64,000 bases of DNA, taken from NCBI RefSeq assembly GCF_024297185.1, contig NZ_JANCTD010000008.1, positions 1 through 64,000 on the forward strand, given 5' to 3'. Origin of the DNA: Lewinella sp. JB7. Lineage in GTDB: Bacteria; Bacteroidota; Bacteroidia; Chitinophagales; Saprospiraceae. Shown in pieces: positions 54,256 through 63,550 of this stretch (its first letter is position 1; each line of letters starts with the position of its first letter). Below the pieces are notes generated by a model that searched no databases, was not told the DNA's origin, and saw nothing but the letters and a program-made list of their open reading frames with translations. Both the position numbers and the translations under genes were made by a program.

Positions 54256-54621
54256 ATGGCTAATAAAGCTAAACCCAATACCCTCCAGATCGCCGGCCAG
54301 GACTGGCCCGTCCGGTGGGATTTCACCGCCATCAAGCGCACGCTACCCCTGGCGGGCCTGAGTCGCATGAGTGAGGCCGATCGGATCGGGGATGAACTGC
54401 CCTTCGAGGCGGTCCCCACCTTCATCCGGAATTTGATCCGCTCCGGATTGAGCCGGGCCAAGGACGACCGCGAGGCTCCCACGGTGGAGCAGATCGAGGA
54501 GGCCCTCAACGATGACCTCACCCTGACCGGACGCGCCTTTCAGGCCGTAGCCGGCGACTCGTCCGGAAGCCAGCCAGCCGACACCGGGGGAAAGAAGAAG
54601 CCGAGGACCCCCAAGCCGTAG
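54256..54621 (+). CDS. Tail assembly chaperone, short form (gpG-like)
   Basis: A 121-residue protein in the first of two overlapping frames between tail tube and tape measure. The body (IAGQDWPVRWDFTAIKRTLP ... FIRNLIRSGLSR) is followed by a Ser/Lys-rich end (SSGSQPADTGGKKKPRTP) that is translated only when the ribosome does not shift. It coats the tape measure during tail assembly and is absent from the virion in known phages. Confidence 0.87.
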   Translation: MANKAKPNTLQIAGQDWPVRWDFTAIKRTLPLAGLSRMSEADRIGDELPFEAVPTFIRNLIRSGLSRAKDDREAPTVEQIEEALNDDLTLTGRAFQAVAGDSSGSQPADTGGKKKPRTPKP

Positions 54622-54935
54622 CCCTGGGAGTTCTCGGCCTTTCCCTCGACGATTACGAACGCCTGACGCCCGCCGAGCTGGCCGCCGCCCTTCGGGCCCG
54701 GCAGCGCAACGAGCGACAGGAGTGGGAGCGGCTCAGAATGCTGATGTACGCGGTACTGGCCCCCTACCAGAAAAGCGGGGCCAAATTCAAACCCACGGAC
54801 GTGCTCCGGCTCCCGTGGGACACCAATTACCCCGGTCAGGACGCGACGCCAGCTCCCGCCCTGACCGCCGAAGACTTAAAAAAGCGCGCCGCCCTCTTCG
54901 CCAAGTGGGACGCCGAGATGAAAAATGGCCAGTAG
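54256..54935 (+). CDS. Tail assembly chaperone, frameshifted long form (gpGT-like)
   Basis: A -1 shift at 54588-54594 joins the first frame to a second frame running from 54594 to 54935, giving about 226 residues. The second part reads ALGVLGLSLDDYERLTPAEL then RMLMYAVLAPYQ, the typical T-domain pattern of tail chaperones. It has no good start codon of its own before 54738, well inside the domain. The T part recruits the tail tube while G binds the tape measure. The stop overlaps the tape-measure start by 11 nt. Confidence 0.85.
54588..54594 (+). promoter_or_regulatory. Programmed -1 ribosomal frameshift site (GGGAAAG)
   Basis: In the zero frame the codons read GGG GGA AAG, so G GGA AAG is an exact X XXY YYZ heptamer, the same as in phage lambda G-GT. 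A slip places the ribosome in the -1 frame, which is open to 54935. GC-rich sequence follows and may help stall the ribosome. Confidence 0.85.
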
Positions 54936-57480
54936 TGATCTCAAAGTACGGTTAGGGGCGGATCTGTCCGCCCTGGCGAACTCCCTCAAGGGAGCGGAAA
55001 ACCAGCTTAAGCGCTTCGGGTATAAGGCCGAGCGCCTGGGCCGCGATCTGACCACGCGCGTCTCGCTACCGATCCTGGGCATCGGGGCGGCCGCGGTGTC
55101 CACCTTCGCCGGTTTCGACAAGGCCGAAAAGGGCCTGGCCGTCTTCGCCGGCTCGACCGAGCAGGGCGCCAAGCAGCTCGCCCAACTGCTCAACGTTGTC
55201 AAGGACACGCGCACTACCCTCGACCTGAAGGTGGCCAGTGACGCCAGCCTGAAACTGCAGGCCGTGGGTCAGAGTGCCGCCCAGGCCCAGGAGACCGTCA
55301 AACAGCTTGGTATCGCGGCGACGGTCTCCGGATCCAGCATCGACGACGTGGGGGGCGTGGTGCGCCAGTTCTCCCAGATCATCGGCAAGGGGAAGATCGA
55401 ACAGGAGGACCTCAACAGTATCCTGGACCGGATGCCGGCCCTGGCCAAGGTTATTAAGGACGAATTTGGGGCCAGTACGGCCGAGGAGATCCGCGGCACG
55501 GGCATCGCCATGCAGACCTTCGTGAGCCGGCTTATCGCGGCCATCGACGCCAACGAGGACTTTCAGAACGTGCAGGGGGGTATCACCAAGGCCCTGGACT
55601 CCTTCGGCGTGGAACTGCAGGTGGCCGGTAAGGAGCTCGGCGAGGTAATCACCAAGACCTTCAACCTGGAGGAGAACCTGGGTAGGCTGGCCGGATTCAT
55701 CAGCCGCAGCGTGGCGGCCTTTAAGAGCCTCAGCCCCGCCATGCAAAAGACCGTGATCGTCGGAGCCAGCGCCGCGGCGGCCATCGGGCCCCTGACCTTT
55801 GGTCTCGGAGCGGCGGCACGGACCGTACCGCTGCTGACTTCGGGATTTAAACTGCTGGCCGGCCCCCTGGGCTCAATGTCCAAACTGGCGCTCACCTTCG
55901 GTAAGAGCATCGGCTCGGCCTTCACCATCTTCGTAAAGGGAAGCGCCATCGTGCGCGCCACGACACTACTGGGAGGACTCACCAAGGTGCTCGGCCTACT
56001 AAAGATCGGTCTGGGAGCTTTGCTATCCCCGATCGGCATAACGGTGGCCGTCGTCGGCTCCCTCGTGGCCGGCTTCGTGCTGGCCTACAAACGCAGCGAG
56101 TTCTTCCGTGGGCAGATTGCCCGGCTGGGGAAGCAGTTGGAGCCAGTTATCGACCTCATTAAGGACCTGGCCGGAAAGGTCTTGGGAAGCCTGGGGATAA
56201 AAGCGAAGTCTGTAGGCGATGCGTTTCTCTCAGTATTCGGTGCGGTCGGTGCATCGATATCCTTCATAATTGAGGCGGTGGATGGTTTCACTAAAAACCT
56301 CGGACTCCTCGGTAAGGCTTTGGGTAGCTACGCCAAGCTGGACTTTACCGCGGGCGATGCCTTTTTGGACGCCACGTCCTTTTCTAGAATTGGTGGTCGT
56401 GCCGCCCAGGCTTTCCGGACAACGTTCGATCAAATTACGGCCGAGCCGGTCAAGGTGGGGGGAGCCAAGGGTGAGGAAGTAGTCGTCGTCGAGGATCCTG
56501 TCATACCATCCGGTAACGGCGACAAAAAGCAGGTGAACAACGCCCGCCGGGTCCGCCTGCTCGGCGACAATACGCCATCCCTGAGCAAGGGAGACCGGGA
56601 GGCGCTGAGCAAGATGTTTACCGACTTGGTGGCCACCCGGCGTGAAGCTACTTTTTTGCAAGAACAGCTGGACGGACTGCAGGTCAATCCTGATTTAGAC
56701 GCGCAGCCCATCAATTCCATGAAGTCATTGCTTGCCTCCCTAGGCACGGAGATCCAGGAGAACCTGGGCACGGCCTTTGCCGAAGTGGATATAAAGGCCC
56801 AACTGTTTGGCAGCTCTTTCGATGCATTGTCAGAGAAGATCAACCTCACGAAGGACGCCATAATTGAGGCTCTAGAAGAGGGGCTCCAGCCAACCGACGA
56901 TGTAGTAGCTGCCCTCATTGAAAGACTACAGCAGCTGCAAGAAGAGCAAGACGAAACCACCGAAAAGTTTGGGGAAATGTCATCGGCGCTTGAGGCCCTC
57001 GAGCAGGTGTCGAGCTCGGCCTTCGACCAGGTAGCCAAAGCGATGAACGACGGGGCCAGCGCCGTGAAGGCGTTCGGCGCTACGGTCGTAGCCTCCATTC
57101 GTGACGCCATTGCCGCCGAAATTAAGCTGGCCGTGGCCACCCAGGTGGCCAGCGCCCTCAAGAGCGTACCCTTTCCCTTTAACGTCGGCCTGGCCGCCGG
57201 TGCGGGCGCCGCCGCGGGGGCTCTGTTCACCACGGCCATTAATGCGCTCAAAATCCCGGCCCTGGCCGCCGGCGGTATCACCACCGGACCCACCCTGGCC
57301 CTGATCGGCGAGGCGGGCCAGGAGGCGGTAATCCCCCTGGACAAGCTGAACGACATCCTCGGCAACCGGGGCGGGGACGCGGGAGCCGGCCTCGGGGGAA
57401 GCGTGGAATTCATCATCCGTGGCGATAACCTGGTGGGGGTCCTTGACCGGGCCCGACCCGCCTACAATCGTTCGTTCTAG
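54925..57480 (+). CDS. Tape measure protein
   Basis: An 851-residue tail-length determinant. The N-terminal tape-measure domain (GAENQLKRFGYKAERLGRDL, then LDRMPALAKVIKDEFGAST with GTGIAMQTFVSRL) is followed by hydrophobic segments (~270-400, for example LLSPIGITVAVVGSLVAGFV), a long coiled coil (~600-700) and the frequent C-terminal motif GGITTGPTLALIGEAGQEAV. From the usual rule of about 0.15 nm per residue the tail would be ~125 nm. The stretch 56150-57000 has a lower GC content than its surroundings, hinting at mosaic exchange. Confidence 0.92.
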   Translation: MASSDLKVRLGADLSALANSLKGAENQLKRFGYKAERLGRDLTTRVSLPILGIGAAAVSTFAGFDKAEKGLAVFAGSTEQGAKQLAQLLNVVKDTRTTLDLKVASDASLKLQAVGQSAAQAQETVKQLGIAATVSGSSIDDVGGVVRQFSQIIGKGKIEQEDLNSILDRMPALAKVIKDEFGASTAEEIRGTGIAMQTFVSRLIAAIDANEDFQNVQGGITKALDSFGVELQVAGKELGEVITKTFNLEENLGRLAGFISRSVAAFKSLSPAMQKTVIVGASAAAAIGPLTFGLGAAARTVPLLTSGFKLLAGPLGSMSKLALTFGKSIGSAFTIFVKGSAIVRATTLLGGLTKVLGLLKIGLGALLSPIGITVAVVGSLVAGFVLAYKRSEFFRGQIARLGKQLEPVIDLIKDLAGKVLGSLGIKAKSVGDAFLSVFGAVGASISFIIEAVDGFTKNLGLLGKALGSYAKLDFTAGDAFLDATSFSRIGGRAAQAFRTTFDQITAEPVKVGGAKGEEVVVVEDPVIPSGNGDKKQVNNARRVRLLGDNTPSLSKGDREALSKMFTDLVATRREATFLQEQLDGLQVNPDLDAQPINSMKSLLASLGTEIQENLGTAFAEVDIKAQLFGSSFDALSEKINLTKDAIIEALEEGLQPTDDVVAALIERLQQLQEEQDETTEKFGEMSSALEALEQVSSSAFDQVAKAMNDGASAVKAFGATVVASIRDAIAAEIKLAVATQVASALKSVPFPFNVGLAAGAGAAAGALFTTAINALKIPALAAGGITTGPTLALIGEAGQEAVIPLDKLNDILGNRGGDAGAGLGGSVEFIIRGDNLVGVLDRARPAYNRSF

Positions 57481-60281
57481 TGGCTAGCCTGCTCCATAGT
57501 ACCGGCTACACCCTGGCGGGCGACAAGTTCGACGTCTACCTCGACCGGGGGGAGCCCGGGGGCATCCCTCTGGACATCAAGTGCCGGAGCCTGCGCCGGA
57601 CGTACCGATCGGCGGGAGACAACGCCAACTCTACACTGCTGGCCTCCAAACTCAGCGTCACCTTCTACGTGACCACCCAAGCCCAGAAAGATGCCCTCTT
57701 TCAGTTGACCGAGGCCTCGGAACTGGAATTCTGCCTCCGGCTGCTGCTCAACGACCAACTGGAGTGGGCGGGTTTCGTGCTCATGGATTTGGTGAGCGTG
57801 GAGTTCGGCGTAGATCGCTATGACTTCACGGTGGCCGCAACGGACGGCCTGGCCAGGCTCAAGGAAATCGACTACGACCCGAAGGGGATCGAGGGCTTTG
57901 ATCACTACCTGGCCCACCTGTACCGCATCTTTACCGAGATGCCCCTGGCGCGCTACTTCGGCCCCGGGCAGGTGTTCCTGTCGGTACACTCCACGCTGTG
58001 GCCGGATCAGCTCACGCCGGCCCTGGGGGTGGCCCAGCTGGAGCTCCTGCGCATCAACATCAAAGCCCTGCGCACCGTCGACGCTAAGGGAGAGATCAAG
58101 TACCGCACCTTCTACCAGGTACTCGAGGAGCTCCTGCGGATGCTCGGTGCCCGGCTGACCTTCGCGGGCGGACGCTACTACCTGGTGGAGACGGTCGACT
58201 ACAGCCGCCAGGACCAGGTACTCTCCTGGCACGACTACGACGCCTGGGGCCAGCACCTCGACGGTCGCACCCCGGTAGGCTGGTACGAGCTGTCTACCGA
58301 GATCAACGGTAGCGATTCTACGGCCCTGGCCGGCGGCAACATTACTTTCCTGCCACCGCTCAAGGGCGTAACGGCGACCTACCGTCACTTCAGCCGGCAG
58401 AACCTGCTGCCGGGGGAGAATGGGACGTGGGGACGGCTATCGGCGCCCGTCAGGAAGGTTCGCAACTTCCGGGCCAGCGAAGGCGCCGGGCAACTGCTGC
58501 TCTCCGGTAAAGTTTCCATAAAGTACACGCCGCAGGCCAGCGTGACGATTCCGCTTCCGGGAAAGTCGGCACTGCTGCGACTGGCCGTCCGTATGGCGAT
58601 TGCCGAGGACGACGACGCGAACAACGGAGATGGCCTGGCCCGCGAGGTGATCATCACTGCCGCCGGGGCGACGTACAAAGCCGAGGAATGGAAGCCGGGC
58701 GGCATGAGTAACGCCTGCTATTTCGTGTTCAGCATGCCCCCGCTGCAGTTCTCTTCCGGTACTACCGTGTCATTCAATATCACGACGCCGGTCGTTCCCC
58801 GGTCGGGCACTCTGTACTTTTCCATTTCCGGTGAAGGACTTTATCAAGATGCTGCCCCGATAGATCCGGCCGCGGTAGACTACACGGTCTCCAATCTTTT
58901 CCTGGAAAGCCTGCTCACTGGATCTATTGACGATCAGTACAACGAAACCGTCTTCGAGGTCGCCAATCAAAGCGAGTACCGCAATAGTGCAGCTTTGGAA
59001 ACGGTACACCTCTTCGGCGACGGACCCGGCGACAACACCTTCGGGCGTATCGAATCGCTTTCGGGGGAGGACAACTTCGGTCAGCCAATTTATGAATTGA
59101 CCAGCGGCTGGCGGCGCTGGGACAACCAGTACTATCTCGACCGGGACAGCATCGGTAGTCTGGCGCATACGGAACTCTGTGCCTGGATGGCGCTGGGCCT
59201 GCAGCGCGTACAGCGCGAGCGCCTGGACATCTCGGTACGCACTACCGGCTATGCCCCCCACATGCTCCTGGTTTACGACTCAAAGGTGTACCTCTGCGAG
59301 GACGGCGAGCAGGACGTGCTGCGCGACGAGTGGCGCGGATCCTGGCTGCACATTTCCTTTCGCCCGCCGCCGCCGCCGGAGCCCCCGCGCAAACGCGAGG
59401 ATATCGGATCAAAGGATCCCCTCGACATCTCCAGACCGGAACTGCCCCTGCCGGGTAGCGTAGGACGACCGGGTACCGGTGGTGGAGGGGGTGAACGCGA
59501 AGCGGAGCGGGGAGCCGCCGACCTGGGGATCAAGCGTACGCAGCTCAACTCACTTCCTACCGTCCTCACCCGTGAGGTCGTCGTGGGGCTGCCCGAGGAG
59601 GAGCCGACGACCGTGCGCAAGATCAATTTGGGGCGCCCCCCGTCCGAACTGCCCATCTACCGCGATCAGCGACTTTTTCTGACCGACCCGGCCACGGGGG
59701 CCAAAAAGACCGTGCGGGCGCGCTTCGACTACGAGCTGGGCGTGGAGACCGACGCTGGAGATCCGGATGCACGCCCCTACTACGAAGCCGACGGCACGCT
59801 GCGCTTTTTAAAGCAGTCGGGCGGAGATCTCGAGGTAGAGGATGAGGACGGAGAGCCCATCGTGCTTCCGGCCGGCAGCTACGTGCAGTACGACCCCGGC
59901 TTCGTACTGCAGAGCGTCAATGCCCTGCGCGCGGCGCCCTTCACCGCCGTGGTGGCCGGCTACGACACTCCGCTGTTCGAGGGGTACCTCGACTGGTTCT
60001 GGTACCCCACCGCCCTGGAGGGCCACGAGCTGCGCGGGGTGACCTTTTCCCTGGTGCGCAACCCGACGGCCGCCGCCGTTAAGATCAACCTCAAATACTT
60101 CGACGACGGAGAGGAGCGCTACACGGTAGCCACCTACCAGGGAAGCGGTCGCGGGGGTCACGTAGCCGTGAGGGGGATCATCCGCGGGGGCTACTACCGC
60201 CTTCAGGTGGAGCGCATCGACGGGGACTCGCCCCGCGGCTTGCAACTAACTATTGATACCGTAAGACGTCTGAAATTATGA
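57480..60281 (+). CDS. Phage tail-tip/baseplate protein
   Basis: A 933-residue protein directly after the tape measure, where distal-tail (Dit) and tail-associated (Tal) proteins are encoded. It is beta-rich, with an N-terminal part (~1-130) like a tail-tube-derived hub and a long middle region. A Pro-rich linker (RPPPPPEPPRKRE, ~628-640) and a Gly-rich one (~665-672) precede a C-terminal beta domain. A fused Dit-Tal hub is my inference. The start is GTG at 57480, sharing its G with the tape-measure TAG. Its TGA overlaps the next ATG. Confidence 0.72.
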   Translation: MASLLHSTGYTLAGDKFDVYLDRGEPGGIPLDIKCRSLRRTYRSAGDNANSTLLASKLSVTFYVTTQAQKDALFQLTEASELEFCLRLLLNDQLEWAGFVLMDLVSVEFGVDRYDFTVAATDGLARLKEIDYDPKGIEGFDHYLAHLYRIFTEMPLARYFGPGQVFLSVHSTLWPDQLTPALGVAQLELLRINIKALRTVDAKGEIKYRTFYQVLEELLRMLGARLTFAGGRYYLVETVDYSRQDQVLSWHDYDAWGQHLDGRTPVGWYELSTEINGSDSTALAGGNITFLPPLKGVTATYRHFSRQNLLPGENGTWGRLSAPVRKVRNFRASEGAGQLLLSGKVSIKYTPQASVTIPLPGKSALLRLAVRMAIAEDDDANNGDGLAREVIITAAGATYKAEEWKPGGMSNACYFVFSMPPLQFSSGTTVSFNITTPVVPRSGTLYFSISGEGLYQDAAPIDPAAVDYTVSNLFLESLLTGSIDDQYNETVFEVANQSEYRNSAALETVHLFGDGPGDNTFGRIESLSGEDNFGQPIYELTSGWRRWDNQYYLDRDSIGSLAHTELCAWMALGLQRVQRERLDISVRTTGYAPHMLLVYDSKVYLCEDGEQDVLRDEWRGSWLHISFRPPPPPEPPRKREDIGSKDPLDISRPELPLPGSVGRPGTGGGGGEREAERGAADLGIKRTQLNSLPTVLTREVVVGLPEEEPTTVRKINLGRPPSELPIYRDQRLFLTDPATGAKKTVRARFDYELGVETDAGDPDARPYYEADGTLRFLKQSGGDLEVEDEDGEPIVLPAGSYVQYDPGFVLQSVNALRAAPFTAVVAGYDTPLFEGYLDWFWYPTALEGHELRGVTFSLVRNPTAAAVKINLKYFDDGEERYTVATYQGSGRGGHVAVRGIIRGGYYRLQVERIDGDSPRGLQLTIDTVRRLKL

Positions 60282-63200
60282 ATTTACGCAACCTGCTCGC
60301 CTCGCTTTTCCTTCTGACCCTTTCGGTCACGGCCTACGGTCAGGTCCCCGCCGTGGACGATCCCAAGGATGAGGATGCGATCTATTCCTACAGCCGCGGA
60401 TTCCCCACGGTGCTGCGCCTGGACACCATGCGCGCCTATATGGCCCCGGAGGTCGATACCGGACTGATACGCACCTACATTCCCGGTGTCAACCCCGTGC
60501 CTGCCGCCGATCGCTTCAAGTTCATCCGAGCAGCCGACAGCCTCATCTACTACATCGATGCCGGCCGGCGGGGCCTTCGCATGACCGGATCCACGGCCGC
60601 CAACGAGGAAGCCATCATCCGGCGGGTGAGCGACAGCATTCAGCTGGTGCGCAACCTGATTCCCGTAGTTCCCGATAGCATCGTGTTACAGTCTAAACTA
60701 GACAGTGCCATCAACACCCGGGTGACGGAGGGAGTGGTTCGCGTCATCGCCCGCGACAGCGCCCTGGCTGCCGAGCAACGCGGCAGAGCCTACGCCGCCC
60801 AGGAGGCCCTCACGGCCCGCGACAGCGCCGCGCGCTATACCGACAGCCTCTTCGCGCTGATCGACACGACGTCCCTCGGCGGTGCTAGTCAGACATACGC
60901 CGATTCGGTGGCCCTGGCTGCGGAGCGCAGAGCGCAAGATTCCCTCGCGGTAGAAAAGCAGCGACTACAGCAGCAGATCGCCACCGCGGCTGCGGGGGAG
61001 TACTTCGTGATCACTGCATCCTACCTGGCGGGCCTGCCGAACGCGCCGAAGGAGGTCTACGTAAATAACGGAGTCACCTTCACCGCCAACACGACCATTG
61101 CCGACTCGGTGAAGCTGCGCTTCGGTCCGTCCGGCTATTTAACGGTAACTGCTGGCTCCATCGTCACGCTGGGGCGGGAGTACGAGGCTCCGGCCTACCA
61201 GTGGATCTTTCGCGGCAACGGCCGCTACCTGCAGAAGAAGCTCTCGGTGTACCTCACCTGGTTTGGTGCTACGGCGGACGGTGTAGTCGACGTAGCCGAT
61301 CGGTGGGCGGTCATCAGCGGTGGTACGGCCGCGAACCCCTTTAAGCACGCGGTGCGTCAGGCGAAGTACGCGATGGACGGGCAGCGCGACTGGGAGATTC
61401 GCGTCCCGGCCGGTCTCTACATTGGAAATGATGCCAGCCAGGCGGTTCGCTCCGCCTACGCCGGCGGCACGTCGGAAGTGTACTACCGCGAAAACGAAGG
61501 CAGCCTAAGTGCCTACGAGCGGCTGTACAACAATGGAGTAACCACTTACGAAGTGGTAGATAACGGCGGCTTCATCCTGGAGGACGGTGCCGTGGTTGTG
61601 CCCCCGAACAACCCCGCGAACACGACCTACTGGGCCGTGGACCTGGGCCTCGGCTACCGCGATACGAACTGGGACTACGACCTGGTGGACGTGGCCACTT
61701 ACGACACCACTTCGGCCACCCTGAATTCCCGGGTATTCCAACTCAAGACCGCCGCGGATGCAGCGGTGTGGGTCGGGCGGCGTAAAGCCTTTTTGTCCGG
61801 CGGGGCCAGCTACGGAGATCAGCAGCACGGGGAGCAGTTGCTCATCGATTCCGTCGTGGGGCTAAACGTCCACCTGAACCAGCCCCTGGCCCTGGACTAC
61901 TTCCCCAGCCGCAACAGCCACTACGGGGATCTCAACGCCAGTTTCACGCAGCCAGCCGTAGGGTCTAACGTGCAGGTGAACCTCTCCAAGTCCCCGCCGG
62001 TGGGCCCGAAGGGGAAGTACTTCAGCATTGGCAACGACCTCTACGAGCTGATTAGCAGCGACGGCGGAACGCTGTACACCATCCGAAACATCGGCAAAGG
62101 GAATAAGGCTGCGGGAACGGTGATCCCCACGGGTACAAAGGCGTACTTCCGACGGGTACTTATTCACACGCCCGGGGCACCGGAAAACTTTTACGTTCGG
62201 GGGTCGGGACCCGGGTCCATCATGGTCGGGCGTCGGGACCTGATCCGGTCATCGAACTTGTTCAATTCGACCGTGGAGAATATGACCCTGGTCTACGCCA
62301 AGCAGGGCACGGACGTGAACGGCCTGTGGCTGAACGCTGACGGCTACCGGGGCCTCAACCTGCGCAACCTGATCGTCTATTCGGTCAGTGGCCGCACCGA
62401 GGTAGGCCAGGCCGCCCGGTCCGGCACGGGCTTGCTCATCGAGAACGTCCAGTTTAGGGACATCTCCTTGGAGCTCACCGAATTTTCGAAGCTATCCACC
62501 CTGCGAGGTGTGGTGTTCGACGTGGACACTATTCGGGCTCCGTTCAAGCCGAAGTATAAGAATGCGGCGCTCCACGTTGGCGCCACGACCGCCGCTACCG
62601 TTCTTGAAGACGTCACGTTCAACGTGTCGAACTGCGACAACGCGATCGGTAACAGCGACATCGGTGAGTACGGTGCTACGAGTGGGGGCGGGATCCTCAC
62701 GAGCGGTGTCCTCATGCGGCTGCACAACGTACAGACGGGCGTAAACGTCGGACCCGCCGGGGCGGACCTGCGCGGCATATCGATGTCCGGAAACGTCCGC
62801 GACCTCTTCGGTTCGGTGGGTGGTTCCCCGAAAGCGGGCACGGGATCCACTACTGGCATGTCTTACGGCAGCACGGGAGTAGTATGGAGCCGCGGCGGGC
62901 CTACGAACGTGGGTCTCGACTTCGTTGGGAACTTCGACCGCGTGTTTGGGAACTACTCTTCGTACGCGGTGGGTACCGTGAACGCTTCGCGCATCAAGTC
63001 CTACAACGGCGCCAACATTCCCAGTAACTTCTCTCAAGACTACGGCATCGTATTTCACCGCGACGGATTTACGGGCAAGCCTCTGCGTATTCAGCTCACG
63101 GCCAACTTGGCGAACTTCCCCCTGGGCCTTGATTCGGAGATCAAGTACCCAGGCAACCTCAGCGGCCCTAATGACTACATCCGGATCAACTGTACGCAGT

Positions 63201-63550
63201 GCCCGATCTACAACACCAACGAGACCTACACCGGCATCACGAAGGATACCACCATCTGCGTGGGGGGTGGGTGTACTTCCCAGGGAGCTATTCAGACGGA
63301 GAACACGACGGATGAAATCCAGATCCCCATTCCTACGCCGGACGGTAGTGGCTTCTATCTGCAGGGGCGCGAGGACGTCATCGTTCCATTCCCCACCGGC
63401 TCCGCCACGGACCCCTGCGAGGGAGCCATAGAAGCCTACAGCGACGAAGAAGCCGCTGCCCTCGGTGTGCCGATCGGTGGCTTCTACCGCGTGAAACCCC
63501 GAAACGATACCGGTCTACCCGCCGGATACTGTGCCATCAGAAAACAATGA
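60278..63550 (+). CDS. Tailspike-like protein with signal peptide, coiled coil and pectate-lyase-like beta-helix
   Basis: A 1090-residue protein. The N-terminus NLLASLFLLTLSVTAYGQ is a standard Sec signal peptide with cleavage likely near residue 22, highly unusual in a tail module. Residues ~105-240 are coiled coil (AAERRAQDSLAVEKQRLQQQ). WFGATADGVVD (~328-338) and VPAGLYIGND mark the start of a pectate-lyase-3-like beta-helix, which probably binds or cleaves surface glycan. The C-terminus YSDEEAAALGVPIGGFYRVK is a short domain seen at the ends of phage tail fibres. It is coupled to the tail-tip gene by an ATGA overlap. Confidence 0.82.
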   Translation: MNLRNLLASLFLLTLSVTAYGQVPAVDDPKDEDAIYSYSRGFPTVLRLDTMRAYMAPEVDTGLIRTYIPGVNPVPAADRFKFIRAADSLIYYIDAGRRGLRMTGSTAANEEAIIRRVSDSIQLVRNLIPVVPDSIVLQSKLDSAINTRVTEGVVRVIARDSALAAEQRGRAYAAQEALTARDSAARYTDSLFALIDTTSLGGASQTYADSVALAAERRAQDSLAVEKQRLQQQIATAAAGEYFVITASYLAGLPNAPKEVYVNNGVTFTANTTIADSVKLRFGPSGYLTVTAGSIVTLGREYEAPAYQWIFRGNGRYLQKKLSVYLTWFGATADGVVDVADRWAVISGGTAANPFKHAVRQAKYAMDGQRDWEIRVPAGLYIGNDASQAVRSAYAGGTSEVYYRENEGSLSAYERLYNNGVTTYEVVDNGGFILEDGAVVVPPNNPANTTYWAVDLGLGYRDTNWDYDLVDVATYDTTSATLNSRVFQLKTAADAAVWVGRRKAFLSGGASYGDQQHGEQLLIDSVVGLNVHLNQPLALDYFPSRNSHYGDLNASFTQPAVGSNVQVNLSKSPPVGPKGKYFSIGNDLYELISSDGGTLYTIRNIGKGNKAAGTVIPTGTKAYFRRVLIHTPGAPENFYVRGSGPGSIMVGRRDLIRSSNLFNSTVENMTLVYAKQGTDVNGLWLNADGYRGLNLRNLIVYSVSGRTEVGQAARSGTGLLIENVQFRDISLELTEFSKLSTLRGVVFDVDTIRAPFKPKYKNAALHVGATTAATVLEDVTFNVSNCDNAIGNSDIGEYGATSGGGILTSGVLMRLHNVQTGVNVGPAGADLRGISMSGNVRDLFGSVGGSPKAGTGSTTGMSYGSTGVVWSRGGPTNVGLDFVGNFDRVFGNYSSYAVGTVNASRIKSYNGANIPSNFSQDYGIVFHRDGFTGKPLRIQLTANLANFPLGLDSEIKYPGNLSGPNDYIRINCTQCPIYNTNETYTGITKDTTICVGGGCTSQGAIQTENTTDEIQIPIPTPDGSGFYLQGREDVIVPFPTGSATDPCEGAIEAYSDEEAAALGVPIGGFYRVKPRNDTGLPAGYCAIRKQ

